NCBI GenBank assembly: GCA_036522835.1
Contig: DATDFB010000228.1
Coordinates: 4,999 to 68,998, forward strand
DNA length: 64,000 nucleotides
Reading direction: 5' to 3'
Source: DATDFB01 sp036522835
GTDB lineage: Bacteria; Acidobacteriota; Thermoanaerobaculia; Gp7-AA8
Translations under genes and position numbers: made by a program
In this document: piece by piece, positions 15,429 through 24,697 of the stretch
Layout: each line of letters starts with the position of its first letter
Numbering within the stretch: the stretch's first letter is position 1
The notes under the pieces: generated by a model
Database searches by the model: none
The model's input: only the letters and a program-made list of their open reading frames with translations
Told to the model about the DNA's origin: nothing

Positions 15429-17425
15429 GCGCGCAGCACCTCCGCCACGCCCCATGCTTGTGCCGCGCAGCCGCGCGGCGTGTAGGGTGGCTCGGCGTCG
15501 AAGACTTCGCTGATCGTGCCGATGCAGGCGTCGGCGAGGTGTGGTTGGAAGCCGTCGAGGAAGCGGCGCGCGCCGGCGAGGTCTTTGGGGTGCACCTTCA
15601 GCCAGGCGTCGATGAAGGGACCGATGAGCCAGCTCCACACCGTCCCCTGATGATAGGCGGCGTCGCGCGCGCGGAGGTCGCCGTCGTAGGCGGGCTTGTA
15701 ATCGGGATCGCTGCGGGCGAGGGAGCGGAGGCCGACGGGCGTGACGAGCTCACGCTCGACCACCTCCACGATGCGGGCCCAGCGCGCTTCGTCGAGCACG
15801 GGGAAATCGAGCGAGATGGCGAAGATCTGGTTCGGGCGCAGCGACGGGTCGCCCAAGACGTCGTAGAGGTATTGCCCGTCCTCGTACCAGAAGAGCTCAT
15901 TGAACGAGCGGCGGCAGCGGTCGGCCAAATCGTCGATGCGGTGCGCGTTCGCTTCGTCGCCTTCCATGAGGAGCAACTGTTCGAGGATGCGCAGCGCGTT
16001 GTAGTAGAGCGCGTTGATCTCCACGGCCTTTCCGCGGCGCGGCGTGACCACCCAACCGTCCACCTTCGCGTCCATCCAGGTGAGCTGGTATCCCTCTTGG
16101 CCTTGCGACAAGAGGCCGTCCGCGGGATCGACGTGAATGTTGAACCTCGTGCCGCGGACGTGGTGGTCGACGATGTCGAGGAGGCGCGGGATCATGGCGC
16201 GCACGGTCTCGCGGTCCTGCGTGGCGCCGAGGTAGCGCCAGATGGCGTGGAAGAACCACATGGTCGCGTCCGCGGTGTGATACAGCCCGCCGTGCTCCCC
16301 CTCCGGAAAGAGATTCGGAATCAGGCCGTCGCGGATATACGAGGCGAACGTGCGCAGGATGTTGCCGGCCTCGCGATGGCGCCCCGTGACGAGCGTCAGC
16401 CCCTCGAGGCTGATCATCGTGTCGCGGCCCCAGTCGGTGAACCAGTGATAGCCGGCGATGATCGTGCGCGGCTCGTCGCCGGCGGCGCGGACGCGCGCTT
16501 CATCGGCGACGCGCGTGTGGGGATGGATGATGAATTGGTCGGCGGCGAGGACGAGCTGCTCGTCGCGCTTGGCGATGCCGAGGAGGCGCAGGCGGCGCTC
16601 GTTCTCCGCGTCCCAAATGTCCTCGAACGGCAGCGTACGCACGACGTCCCACGATTCGACCGAGGCGATGAAGCCGGCGTCGTCACCGGGATTGAGCTCG
16701 AATCGCATCACGCCCGGACTCCAGAGCGCGCCTTCGTGCTCGTAGCCGCGGCTGCGCTCGACGCGATAGAGCACGTGGTCGAACGTCCGCTCGCTCCGCT
16801 CGAGCTGCGCGTTGCGGCCGAAGAGCTTGAGACGGAGCTGCGGATATTTGCCGCAGCCGTCGTCGAGGTCGAATTCGCCGTCGCCGCTTTCGCTGATGCT
16901 CCATGTTTTCGACACGCTCTCCGTCACGAGCCCCTCGTGCGGACGGAAATGCAGCGACGGGCGGAGCTGCAGCGTCAGTCCGGGAGGCCCTTCGAGGAGG
17001 CGGTAGCAGACGTACGTCGAGTTCTGCACGTGCGGCATGACCATCCGCTTCTCGATGCGGATGCCGTTCTTCGAATAGCGCCACACCGGGAGGCCGCGCT
17101 CGAGCACGAACTCCTCGAGGAAATCGGGCTCCGGCCAGTTGACCTCGCGCTTCCCGTGCTCGTCGGCGCTCAGGCGGAAACAGATGCCGGGGCCGCTCAA
17201 GACTTCCTCGAGGTGATTGAACATCATGGTGCGGCCGAGCGGCGCGCGCAGCGCGGCGATGAGGATGCCGTGGAAGCGCCGCGACGACACGCCGCCGAGC
17301 GTGCCGGAGGCGTAGCCGCCGAGGGCGTTGGTGATCAGCCACTCGCGCGTGATGAGGTGCTCGGTTGCGTCGCCGCGGTGCCAGCCGGGCTGAACGGGAG
17401 TTGCCGTGGTCTGCTGTGTGGGCAT
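15383..17425 (-). CDS. Glycogen debranching enzyme (amylo-alpha-1,6-glucosidase)
   Basis: 680-residue archaeal/bacterial-type debranching enzyme that hydrolyses alpha-1,6 branch residues of glycogen. An N-terminal beta domain begins with LITNALGGYASGTLGG and RRFHGILIAAL. The (alpha/alpha)6 catalytic domain follows, with WFTDWGRDTMISLEGL near residue 330, LTWMDAKVDGW near 445 and GKAVEINALYYNALR near 460 supplying the acidic residues. The final stretch (about GVRSSVSSFLFACK) and the stop come from the family F inverted repeat, so the natural C-terminus seems to have been replaced or extended. Confidence 0.92.
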   Translation of the reverse strand: MPTQQTTATPVQPGWHRGDATEHLITREWLITNALGGYASGTLGGVSSRRFHGILIAALRAPLGRTMMFNHLEEVLSGPGICFRLSADEHGKREVNWPEPDFLEEFVLERGLPVWRYSKNGIRIEKRMVMPHVQNSTYVCYRLLEGPPGLTLQLRPSLHFRPHEGLVTESVSKTWSISESGDGEFDLDDGCGKYPQLRLKLFGRNAQLERSERTFDHVLYRVERSRGYEHEGALWSPGVMRFELNPGDDAGFIASVESWDVVRTLPFEDIWDAENERRLRLLGIAKRDEQLVLAADQFIIHPHTRVADEARVRAAGDEPRTIIAGYHWFTDWGRDTMISLEGLTLVTGRHREAGNILRTFASYIRDGLIPNLFPEGEHGGLYHTADATMWFFHAIWRYLGATQDRETVRAMIPRLLDIVDHHVRGTRFNIHVDPADGLLSQGQEGYQLTWMDAKVDGWVVTPRRGKAVEINALYYNALRILEQLLLMEGDEANAHRIDDLADRCRRSFNELFWYEDGQYLYDVLGDPSLRPNQIFAISLDFPVLDEARWARIVEVVERELVTPVGLRSLARSDPDYKPAYDGDLRARDAAYHQGTVWSWLIGPFIDAWLKVHPKDLAGARRFLDGFQPHLADACIGTISEVFDAEPPYTPRGCAAQAWGVAEVLRAGVRSSVSSFLFACK

Positions 17426-17562
17426 CAGGCGCGATGCGTGCTGAACTTATGCCTGCGAAAAGGGGCGCCGTCCCTCCGACATCGAAATGGGCGTTCGAGT
17501 CTGAAACGCGTCGGGCGAGTTTCTTGGTGGAAGGACGGCGCCGCGTCCGGAGGATAACACCG

Positions 17563-18846
17563 CTACCGTAACAGCTCCATCACCGCGAGCGTCATCGCCT
17601 TCACGGCCCCGCGCAGCGTCGCCTCCGGCACCGGCGCGAACTGCGACGAGTGCAGCGACGGCAATCGCTGCCCTGACGCGAGGCGCGCCGGATCGACGGC
17701 GCCGACGTTGAGCATCGTCGTCGGGATCTTTCCGCCGAGGCCGAAGCGGCCGAAGTCCTCGCTGACCATGAGCGGGTCGATCTTCATCACGCTCTTCTCC
17801 CCCATTCCCGCCGTCAGCGCCTTCGCCACGCGCTCGGTCAGCGCGGGATCGTTGTACGTGGCGTCGACCGACTCCCCTTTCAGCACTTCGACGACGGGCA
17901 TGCGGTCTTTCGGTACGCCGGCCGCCATGGCCACTCCGTTGGCGATGCGCTCGATCGACGCGAGCACGCGCTGGCGCACCTCCGGCTTGTACGTGCGCAC
18001 GGTCATGAAGAGCTGCACGTCGTCGGGGATGACGTTGCGTTTCGTGCCGCCGTGGATGGAGCCGACGGTGACGACGGCGGGGTCGAGCGGCGAGTCTTCG
18101 CGGCTGACGATGGTCTGCAGGGCGTTGATGAACTGCGCGGCCATGACCACGGGGTCCTTCGTCGATTGCGGCGACGCGCCGTGCCCGCCGAGGCCGCGGA
18201 TCGTGACGTTCACGGAGTCGGCGCTGGCCATGAAGTAGCCGGGGAAGTAGCCGATGACGCCGGCCGGCAGCCCGGCGTGGTCGTGAACGGCGATCGCATA
18301 GTTCGGCGTCCCGAACCGCGAGTACAAGTCATCCTTCAGCATCGCCTCGGCGCCTTTGACGACTTCCTCCGCCGGCTGCCCGACGAGCATCACCGTGCCG
18401 TGCCACTTGCTCTTCGTCTGCGCGAGCACTTTGGCGGTGCCGAGGAGCGTGGTGATGTGGATGTCGTGCCCACACGCGTGCATGACGCCGGCGTTCTTGC
18501 TGGCGTACTCGAGGCCGGTCTGCTCGGTAACGGGGAGAGCGTCCATGTCGCTGCGCACCAGCACCGTCGGGCCGTTGCCGTTCTTCATCACGGCCACGAC
18601 GCCGTAGCACGTCGCGTTCGCGTCGTCGTATTTGCCGACCTTCTCGTTCACCGTAAAGCCGAGAGCGCGGAGCTGCGAGGCCAGAAACGCGGAGGTCTTC
18701 GCCTCCTGCATCGACAGCTCGGGCGCGGCGTGGAGCTGCTGATACGTGGCGAGGAGCGACGACATCTCCGCGTCGATGAGCTGATCGATCGACTGCGCGG
18801 AGAGCGGCGCGGCGGCGAGGAGGAGCGCGAGGAGGAGGCGTTTCAT
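17563..18846 (-). CDS. Exported M20D-family amidohydrolase
   Basis: 427-residue zinc peptidase/amidohydrolase of the M20D (IAA-amino acid hydrolase, hippuricase) type with a signal peptide (LLALLLAAAPLSAQ). Metal-site motifs are MHACGHDIHIT near residue 115 and GQPAEEVVKGAEAM near 150. The dimerisation-domain GGHGASPQ and a late MVSEDFGRFG are also present. It would release amino acids from N-acyl conjugates outside the cytoplasm. The start is the ATG at 18846 (MKRLLLALL), which begins the signal sequence. Confidence 0.92.
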   Translation of the reverse strand: MKRLLLALLLAAAPLSAQSIDQLIDAEMSSLLATYQQLHAAPELSMQEAKTSAFLASQLRALGFTVNEKVGKYDDANATCYGVVAVMKNGNGPTVLVRSDMDALPVTEQTGLEYASKNAGVMHACGHDIHITTLLGTAKVLAQTKSKWHGTVMLVGQPAEEVVKGAEAMLKDDLYSRFGTPNYAIAVHDHAGLPAGVIGYFPGYFMASADSVNVTIRGLGGHGASPQSTKDPVVMAAQFINALQTIVSREDSPLDPAVVTVGSIHGGTKRNVIPDDVQLFMTVRTYKPEVRQRVLASIERIANGVAMAAGVPKDRMPVVEVLKGESVDATYNDPALTERVAKALTAGMGEKSVMKIDPLMVSEDFGRFGLGGKIPTTMLNVGAVDPARLASGQRLPSLHSSQFAPVPEATLRGAVKAMTLAVMELLR

Positions 18847-18895
18847 GGCGGCGCGAAGCTTAGCAGGCTGCCGCGCCGCCATGACCCGCGTGAGA

Positions 18896-19498
18896 TTACT
18901 TGCCGTAGAGGTCCTTGCGGCCGTTGATGTCGTCTGCTTCGAGCGAGCGCGGGCTGAAGTCGCACGCGGCCACGGAGGGGTACATCGTGGCGCCGCCGAC
19001 GCTGGAGTGTCCGAGGCCGATGATGTGTCCGGTCTCGTGCGTCATGATGCCGTCGATGTCGTACTCGCCGCTGCAGCCGTTCGACTCGCGCGACGACGTG
19101 TAGTCGAACTTCTGGTTCGTGTAGACGTCGGCGTCATCGATGGTATAGCTGCTGCCTTCCTGGTGGTAATAGCCCGTGAGCGTGGCGGCCAGGCAGGTGC
19201 CGGTGCAGATGTTGCCGTTGGTGTGCAGCATGATGATCGGCGGCGGCGTGCCGCGGACGGCGGACGACGAGGTGGAGCTGGAGCTGATGATGTTCCACGC
19301 TTTGATGGCGTTGACGACGGCCGTCACGCCGCCGTCGCTGTCGGTGATCGTGGAATTGCCGGTGTTGTTCACGCGGACGGTGACGGGCGTCGTTTTCCAG
19401 CGGCGCCGCGGCGAGAGGAGCGTGTAGGCCAGCGCGGGCGACGCGGAGGCGCAGACGATGAGCGCGACGAAGCCGAGAGCGAATGTCTGTTTCTTCAT
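18896..19498 (-). CDS. Exported matrixin-type metalloprotease
   Basis: 200-residue secreted zinc protease. After a signal peptide (cleavage near SPALA) comes a compact metzincin domain with HETGHIIGLGHS near residue 150, the HExxHxxGxxH zinc site, and a Met-turn-like segment GGATMYPSV. Four cysteines (ICTGTC, GCSG and ACDF regions) probably form disulphides. I chose the ATG at 19498, since an AGGAGG ends 6 bases upstream; the ATG at 19504 is too close. The gene follows another exported protein gene by 18 bases. Confidence 0.9.
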   Translation of the reverse strand: MKKQTFALGFVALIVCASASPALAYTLLSPRRRWKTTPVTVRVNNTGNSTITDSDGGVTAVVNAIKAWNIISSSSTSSSAVRGTPPPIIMLHTNGNICTGTCLAATLTGYYHQEGSSYTIDDADVYTNQKFDYTSSRESNGCSGEYDIDGIMTHETGHIIGLGHSSVGGATMYPSVAACDFSPRSLEADDINGRKDLYGK

Positions 19499-19516
19499 GG
19501 TCATCCTCCTCCTTCA

Positions 19517-20098
19517 TTAGTTGCGGCGGTCGATGGGTCCGATGGTGCGGCCTTCGCGCGCGGCGACGGCCATCTCTTCGAACTCTTTCATTTCCATGAG
19601 CGGCCGCGGCTGCATGCGCGGATGACCGCCTTCCAGGCGCTCGTCGCCCTGCTTGACCGGGTCTTCGCTCAGCGTCTCGATGCCGCGCGGTCCCGGCTCC
19701 TTGTGCACGAGGTACTTGCCCTGGTTGTAGGCGTGGATGCGCCAGTCGTCGCTGCCGTCCCACTTCGTCAGCATGAGCACGACCTGCTCGCCCTCGCGGA
19801 GCTCGGGGAAGCCGATGGCCTGCTGGGTGTATTCGCCGACGGTACCGCCGGCTTCGCGGACCATGAGGACGTCCGGACCGGTGGTCTCGCCCATGTAGCG
19901 CTGCACGCGGACGGTGGCGTAGCTGAAGATGGTGTCGTGCGCGTCATTCCACGCGCTGTAGACACCGACGACCTGGCCGCGGACGATGAGGGTGGCCTCA
20001 CGGGCGACCTGGTCGAACGGCAACTGGATGAACTGCGACGCGGAGAGCGGAACCGAGGCGGCCAGAAGCACGAGAACGGGCATGAGTCTACGTAGCAT
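19517..20098 (-). CDS. Exported protein of unknown function, paired with matrixin
   Basis: 193-residue protein with a signal peptide (LLAASVPLSAS). A beta-rich domain follows (VAREATLIVRGQVVGVYSAW, then TVRVQRYMGETTGPDVLMV and FPELREGEQVVLML), which looks like an OB-type or carbohydrate-binding-like fold. The C-terminal 50 residues are charged. A strong GAGGAGG lies 6 bases before the ATG. It is the first gene of a two-gene operon with the matrixin, so it may be a chaperone, inhibitor or substrate of that protease; this is inference. Confidence 0.8.
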   Translation of the reverse strand: MLRRLMPVLVLLAASVPLSASQFIQLPFDQVAREATLIVRGQVVGVYSAWNDAHDTIFSYATVRVQRYMGETTGPDVLMVREAGGTVGEYTQQAIGFPELREGEQVVLMLTKWDGSDDWRIHAYNQGKYLVHKEPGPRGIETLSEDPVKQGDERLEGGHPRMQPRPLMEMKEFEEMAVAAREGRTIGPIDRRN

Positions 20099-20271
20099 TC
20101 AATTCCTCCTCTTGAAGATTTCGTCCGCGCATATGTCCGAAATCCGGACCAGGTCCCTCGTTTTCGTAAGATGCTGATCTCGCAGAGCTTCGGCATTATG
20201 GCCGCGCGCGAAGATGGATCATCTTTTGCGCCGAGGCGCCAAGTTTGACCCGACTGCGGATCAGAAACCGC
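20099..20271. other. Intergenic region upstream of the matrixin operon
   Basis: 173 bases between the matrixin operon start and the 3' end of the GGDEF gene. It holds a short GCGCCGAGGCGC stem-loop near 20229-20240, but no U-tract follows it on either strand. I see no convincing promoter or small gene. Confidence 0.4.
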
Positions 20272-22542
20272 TCACGCCTGTGCGGCCGACTCCCCCGTCA
20301 GCTCCGACGCCAGCGCCACCTGGTTCTTCCCGTTCTTCTTCGCGAAGTAGAGCGCGGCGTCGGCGCGGGAGATGAGATCGGTGCTCGTCGCGCCGTCGTG
20401 TGGATAGACCGCGACGCCGACACTGATCGTCACGCGCAGCATCCGATCGATCTGCACGATGGGGAACTCGCGGCGCTCGATCAGCTCGCGCATGCGGTTG
20501 GCGGCGTCCTTGGCGGAGCCTTGCGGCGTGTCGGGGAAGATGATGGCGAACTCCTCGCCGCCGTAGCGCGCCACGACGTCGCTTTCGCGCGCGTTCGTCA
20601 TCAGCTCCTCGACCAGACCTTTCAGAATCTCGTCGCCGACGGGGTGCCCGAAGGTGTCGTTCACGCGCTTGAAGTTGTCGATGTCGAGGATGGCCAGCGC
20701 GAAGTCGTGGCCGCTGCGCGCGTGGCGGTTCACTTCCTTCGACAGCGCTTCCTGGAAGAAGCGGTGGTTGTACGCGGGCGTCAGGCCGTCGATGAACGTC
20801 AGGCGGCGGATCTCCTCGTACTGCTGCGCCGACTGCATGGCCGTCACCGCCTGCGCGGCGAAGATCTCGAGGGTTTGCACTTTCTCGATCGTCGGCACGC
20901 GCCGGTCGTGCGGGTCGCGCACGGAGAGGTAGCCGACCATCTGGTCGCCGCTCATGAGCGGCACGAGCAAAAGGTCGTTCTCGTGCCATTCGTCCGGCCG
21001 GTGCGACACGTCCTCGGGGCGCACGAACACGCCGTGCTCGCTCTGCCGCAGCGCCGTGTGCGAGACGAAGAACGAGTTCGAGACGCGGAACTCCTGGTTG
21101 AAGAACGGCGTGATCTCCGACGACGACACGCGCTTCTTCCGCATCTCGTGCCACACCTCGTCCAGGCCGGCGTGGGCGCGGCGCTCGAACGCGTCGTGCT
21201 TGGCGTCGTAGATGGCGAAGACCACGCCGTCGAAGCCGAGGGCGTGGCGGACGGCCTGGGCGATGCGGGTGAGCATGGCGTCGAGGTCGAACGAGCCGAT
21301 CAGACTGTTCGCCGTCTCCAGGATCGTCGCCGTCGTCGCCGCCTGCGCCTCGAGGAGCGATGTCTTCTCCCCCATCTCGCGCCGCAGCAGTTGGTCCTGC
21401 AGGGAGAGCGCGGTCTGATTGACGAGCAGCGTGAGGAAGTCGAGGCTGCCGCTGCGCAGGATCGACGCATCCTCCGTTTCGTACATCAGCACGCCGTAGA
21501 TGACCTCCGCGGTCTGGATGCCGATCAGCACCTGAATGGCGCGGCCGTCCGACAACGGGAACTTGCGCATCTCGTTCTGGAACACGAACGCGCGGCTCGG
21601 CGCCGACTGCGCGAGGCCGCGCTCGTCGACCCAGCGGAGGATGTCCTGATCGGTCGGAAGGCAGTCGCCGTGGCGGTAGACCGTGCCGGGGACGTCGGGA
21701 TTCGCCTCCCACGTCACGATCGCGCAGGCCTTCAGCTTGGCTAGTTGCCCGAGGAGCGCGACCATGCGCCGCAGCGTCTCCTGGTCGCCGTCGGCGACGA
21801 GGATCTTCGTCGCGCTCTCGGCGAGGATGGACAGCTCGCGGTTGCGGCGGAGGAGCTCCGCGTTGCGGCGCCCGGCGTCGACTTCGTTGCGCAGCGCGTA
21901 GGCGACGATGAGCACCGGCACGAAGGCGATGGCGAATCCGACCAGGCCGAAGACGCGATAGGCCATGACCTCGGCGACGACGATGGGCGTGACGACGAGG
22001 AGCACGCGCGCTTCACTCATGAGGATGCGCCGGACGTCGATGGCGTCGGCGCGGCCCTGGAGATAGAGCTTCGCGGCGGTGAACCCGAGGTGCGCGAGGA
22101 GATAGCCGACGAGGAGGAGGACGTAGCCCGAGACCTTCGCCATCATCGGCGCGGCCGCAGCGACGGCCGAGGTGTAGAGCAGCGCCACGACGTAGTACGA
22201 CAGCGCGAGCTCCGCGGCGCCGGAGAGCGAGCGGAGACGGAAGCGCCGCGCGGCGATGTCTTCGTAGAGGTTGTAGAGCACGGCGCCGACGAAGACCGCC
22301 ACGAGCGCGACGGCAGGGTCGTGCAGCAGCAGGATCGCCGCGAGCGCCACGGCGGCCTCGAAGCCGATCGACGTGTCGTCCGTCTGCACGCGCAGGAACG
22401 AGGCGATGGCCACGAGCGCGGCGAACGATGCCGCGGCCTCGGCGAACGCCGGCGTCCGCGTGAACGCGGTCGCCGCGACGACGGCGAGCGCGATGAGCGT
22501 CGTCGCGATCGCAAAGGCGCGGAAAAGCGATGGGCGGGGCAC
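20272..22542 (-). CDS. Membrane-anchored diguanylate cyclase with GAF domains
   Basis: 756-residue signalling enzyme making cyclic di-GMP. The first 220 residues form a multi-helix membrane module resembling MASE-type sensors. Two GAF-like regions follow (about 240-400 and 420-580). The C-terminal GGDEF domain has the active-site ARYGGEEFAI near residue 670, preceded five residues earlier by RESD, a product-binding inhibitory I-site (RxxD). The start is a GTG at 22542. It has no good Shine-Dalgarno, but TATAAT lies at 22560-22555. It is divergent from gatB. Confidence 0.9.
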   Translation of the reverse strand: MPRPSLFRAFAIATTLIALAVVAATAFTRTPAFAEAAASFAALVAIASFLRVQTDDTSIGFEAAVALAAILLLHDPAVALVAVFVGAVLYNLYEDIAARRFRLRSLSGAAELALSYYVVALLYTSAVAAAAPMMAKVSGYVLLLVGYLLAHLGFTAAKLYLQGRADAIDVRRILMSEARVLLVVTPIVVAEVMAYRVFGLVGFAIAFVPVLIVAYALRNEVDAGRRNAELLRRNRELSILAESATKILVADGDQETLRRMVALLGQLAKLKACAIVTWEANPDVPGTVYRHGDCLPTDQDILRWVDERGLAQSAPSRAFVFQNEMRKFPLSDGRAIQVLIGIQTAEVIYGVLMYETEDASILRSGSLDFLTLLVNQTALSLQDQLLRREMGEKTSLLEAQAATTATILETANSLIGSFDLDAMLTRIAQAVRHALGFDGVVFAIYDAKHDAFERRAHAGLDEVWHEMRKKRVSSSEITPFFNQEFRVSNSFFVSHTALRQSEHGVFVRPEDVSHRPDEWHENDLLLVPLMSGDQMVGYLSVRDPHDRRVPTIEKVQTLEIFAAQAVTAMQSAQQYEEIRRLTFIDGLTPAYNHRFFQEALSKEVNRHARSGHDFALAILDIDNFKRVNDTFGHPVGDEILKGLVEELMTNARESDVVARYGGEEFAIIFPDTPQGSAKDAANRMRELIERREFPIVQIDRMLRVTISVGVAVYPHDGATSTDLISRADAALYFAKKNGKNQVALASELTGESAAQA

Positions 22543-22554
22543 GGGCGAACGGCG

Positions 22555-22560
22555 ATTATA
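22555..22560 (-). promoter_or_regulatory. -10 box (TATAAT) of the GGDEF gene
   Basis: A perfect TATAAT on the minus strand ends 12 bases before the GTG start, which predicts a 5' leader of only a few bases. Confidence 0.45.
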
Positions 22561-22624
22561 GGACGGTAAACCTAATGAATCGTTGGAAATCGACCGATTG
22601 AGGCGATGTAAACGGTTACTACGG

Positions 22625-22630
22625 CATAAT
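22625..22630 (+). promoter_or_regulatory. -10-like box (CATAAT) before gatB
   Basis: CATAAT ends 8 bases before the gatB ATG, with no Shine-Dalgarno between. This fits a leaderless or nearly leaderless transcript. Confidence 0.4.
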
Positions 22631-22638
22631 CGGCCGGA

Positions 22639-24036
22639 ATGTCGCAGTGGGAAGTCGTCATCGGCCTGGAAGTGCACGCGCGGCTGCTCACCGCGACCAA
22701 GATTTTCTGCGCCTGCGCCACGGCGTTCGGCGCGCCGCCGAACACGAACGTTTGCCCCGTCTGCCTCGGCTATCCAGGCGCGCTGCCGGTGCTGAACCGG
22801 CAGGCCGTGGAGCTCGCCGCGCGCGCGGCGCTGGCGACGGAGTGCGAGGTCCACGAGCAGTCGGTCTTCGCGCGCAAGAACTACTTCTACCCCGACCTGC
22901 CGAAGGGCTACCAGATCTCGCAGTTCGACAAGCCGCTGGCCACCGGCGGCCGCATCGGCGACGTGCGCATCCGGCGCATCCACATGGAAGAGGATGCGGG
23001 CAAGTCGATTCACCACGGCGACGTCTCGTGGGTCGATCTCAACCGCGCCGGCGTGCCGCTCGTGGAGATCGTGTCGGAGCCCGACGTCCGCTCAGCCGAG
23101 CACGCCACGCAGTACCTCACGCGTCTGCGGCAGATCCTGATGTACACCGGCGTCTGCGACGGGAACATGGAGGAAGGCTCGCTGCGCTGCGACGCCAACG
23201 TCTCCGTACGCCGCGCCGGCGAGGAGCTCGGGACGCGGACGGAGATCAAGAATCTCAATTCGTTCCGCTTCCTGCGCGCGGCGGTGGAGTTCGAAGTGGC
23301 GCGGCAGATCGGCGTGCTCGAAGGGGGCGGCACGATCGATCAGGAGACGCGCCTGTTCGATCCGGCGAGCGGCGAGACGCGCGTGATGCGCTCGAAGGAA
23401 GAGGCGCACGATTACCGCTACTTCCCCGATCCCGACCTGCTGACGCTCGCGGTGGAGCGCGCGATGATCGACGATGTCGCGCGCGCGATCCCCGAGCTGC
23501 CACACCAGCGCGCGGCGCGGTATCGGCGCGAGTTCGAGCTGAGCGAGAAAGACGCCGAGGCGCTCGTGGCCGAGCGCGAGCTCGCGGAGTACTTCGAGGC
23601 GACGGTCCTGGCCGCCGGCAACGCGCGCGCGGCGGCGAATTGGGTGCGCAACGAGGTGCTGCGCGTGCTCAACGAGCAGCGCCTGGAACTGCGCGATTAC
23701 CGCGTCACGCCCGCGATGCTCGGGCGTTTGATCAAGCTGATCGACAGCGGCGCGATCGGCGGCAAGGCGGCGAAGGAGATCTTCGACGACATGTCCGCCA
23801 CCGGCGACGCGCCCGAGGCCATCGTGGAGCGCAAAGGCCTCGGGCAGATCAGCGATCCCGGCGCGATCCGCGAGGCCGCGCTGCGCGTCATCGAGCGCAA
23901 CGCCGCGCAGGTCGAGCAGTACCGCGGCGGGAAGGCGCAGGTCTTCGGGTTCCTCGTCGGACAGTTGATGAAGGAGACGCGCGGCAAGGCGAAGGCGGAT
24001 CTGGCGAACGAGATTTTGCGCGAGCTACTCGGGTGA
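22639..24036 (+). CDS. gatB: Aspartyl/glutamyl-tRNA amidotransferase subunit B
   Basis: 465-residue GatB, the kinase/transamidation subunit of GatCAB that converts Glu-tRNA(Gln) or Asp-tRNA(Asn) to the amidated form. It begins WEVVIGLEVHARL and has the zinc-binding cysteines (CACATAF and CPVCLGYPG). Characteristic segments YPDLPKGYQISQ, HMEEDAGKSIH and RSKEEAHDYRYFPDPDL are present, with the tRNA-binding YqeY-like tail at the C-terminus. gatA and gatC are not in the window, so the complex is encoded at separate loci. Confidence 0.96.
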   Translation: MSQWEVVIGLEVHARLLTATKIFCACATAFGAPPNTNVCPVCLGYPGALPVLNRQAVELAARAALATECEVHEQSVFARKNYFYPDLPKGYQISQFDKPLATGGRIGDVRIRRIHMEEDAGKSIHHGDVSWVDLNRAGVPLVEIVSEPDVRSAEHATQYLTRLRQILMYTGVCDGNMEEGSLRCDANVSVRRAGEELGTRTEIKNLNSFRFLRAAVEFEVARQIGVLEGGGTIDQETRLFDPASGETRVMRSKEEAHDYRYFPDPDLLTLAVERAMIDDVARAIPELPHQRAARYRREFELSEKDAEALVAERELAEYFEATVLAAGNARAAANWVRNEVLRVLNEQRLELRDYRVTPAMLGRLIKLIDSGAIGGKAAKEIFDDMSATGDAPEAIVERKGLGQISDPGAIREAALRVIERNAAQVEQYRGGKAQVFGFLVGQLMKETRGKAKADLANEILRELLG

Positions 24037-24039
24037 GTT

Positions 24040-24096
24040 GGGCGCACGCCGTGCGCCCCTACCGGCCGGATTGGTAGGGGCGCACGGCGTGCGCCC
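24040..24096. repeat. Inverted repeat at the gatB/cyclophilin junction (family B, copy 2)
   Basis: The same 24-base arms as the hemW copy, here separated by 9 bases. On the minus strand it encodes the last residues of the cyclophilin (HAVRPYQSGR) and its stop codon. Confidence 0.92.
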
Positions 24097-24697
24097 TCAG
24101 GATCTTGTCCAACTTCGGATACTGCGCGTCGAGATAGGCGTTGCCGCCGCGCAGCAGCGGCTCCTGCTTTCCGCCGCGCATGCCGCCGCCCGATTCCTCG
24201 CCGTAGCCGCCGTAGAGGCGGTCGACGACGTCCATCCCCGATACGACGCGGCCGAACGGCGCGAAGCCGTCGGCGTCGAGGCGGGTGTTGTCGGCAAGGT
24301 TGATGTAGACCTGCGTGAGGCGCGTGTTCGGCCCGGTCATCGCGAACGCAATCGTCCCGCGCACGTTCGACTGCTTCACCGGATCGTCCGGAATCGGCCT
24401 CCACCGCGCGTTCCCCGCCGGGTCGCCGGCAATGCCGAACTGCGCGATGAAGCCGCGGCGCACGCGGAAGACGCGCGAGTCGTCGAAGAAGCCGGCCTGC
24501 ACGAGCTCGTAGAAGCGCTCGGCGCCGTGCGGCGCCCAGGCACGGTGCACTTCCACGACGAACGAGCCCTGCGTCGTGTCGATCCGTACGGAGATCCGTG
24601 GAGGACAGGCACTCTTGCCTGTCCTTGGCGGCGGGGGGACAGGCAAGAGTGCCTGTCCTCCACCGAAGATCGCCAACACAAGCGCCGCGGCGATCAT
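24059..24697 (-). CDS. Exported cyclophilin-type peptidyl-prolyl isomerase
   Basis: 212-residue isomerase that speeds proline isomerisation, probably in the periplasm. An N-terminal hydrophobic segment (IAAALVLAIFGG) acts as signal or anchor. The cyclophilin domain runs from about residue 35 (RIDTTQGSFVVEVHRAWAP) through VRGTIAFAMTG and GFAPFGRVVSGMDVVDRL. Residues 12-33 (GGGQALLPVPPPP...) come from one palindromic element and the final dozen residues from another, so both ends of the mature domain are repeat-derived. The ATG overlaps the preceding stop as ATGA. Confidence 0.9.
   Translation of the reverse strand: MIAAALVLAIFGGGQALLPVPPPPRTGKSACPPRISVRIDTTQGSFVVEVHRAWAPHGAERFYELVQAGFFDDSRVFRVRRGFIAQFGIAGDPAGNARWRPIPDDPVKQSNVRGTIAFAMTGPNTRLTQVYINLADNTRLDADGFAPFGRVVSGMDVVDRLYGGYGEESGGGMRGGKQEPLLRGGNAYLDAQYPKLDKILRAHAVRPYQSGR
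24599..24663. repeat. Inverted repeat inside the cyclophilin gene (family C, copy 1)
   Basis: The 27-base arm starting GTGGAGGACAGGCACTCTTG is exactly complementary to the 3' arm across an 11-base loop. It is in frame between the signal segment and the isomerase domain. A shorter relative lies at 61591-61620. Confidence 0.92.

Noticed and set aside
20229..20240. Intrinsic terminator of the GGDEF gene
   Set aside because: The GCGCCGAGGCGC stem is short and no U-tract follows on either strand.
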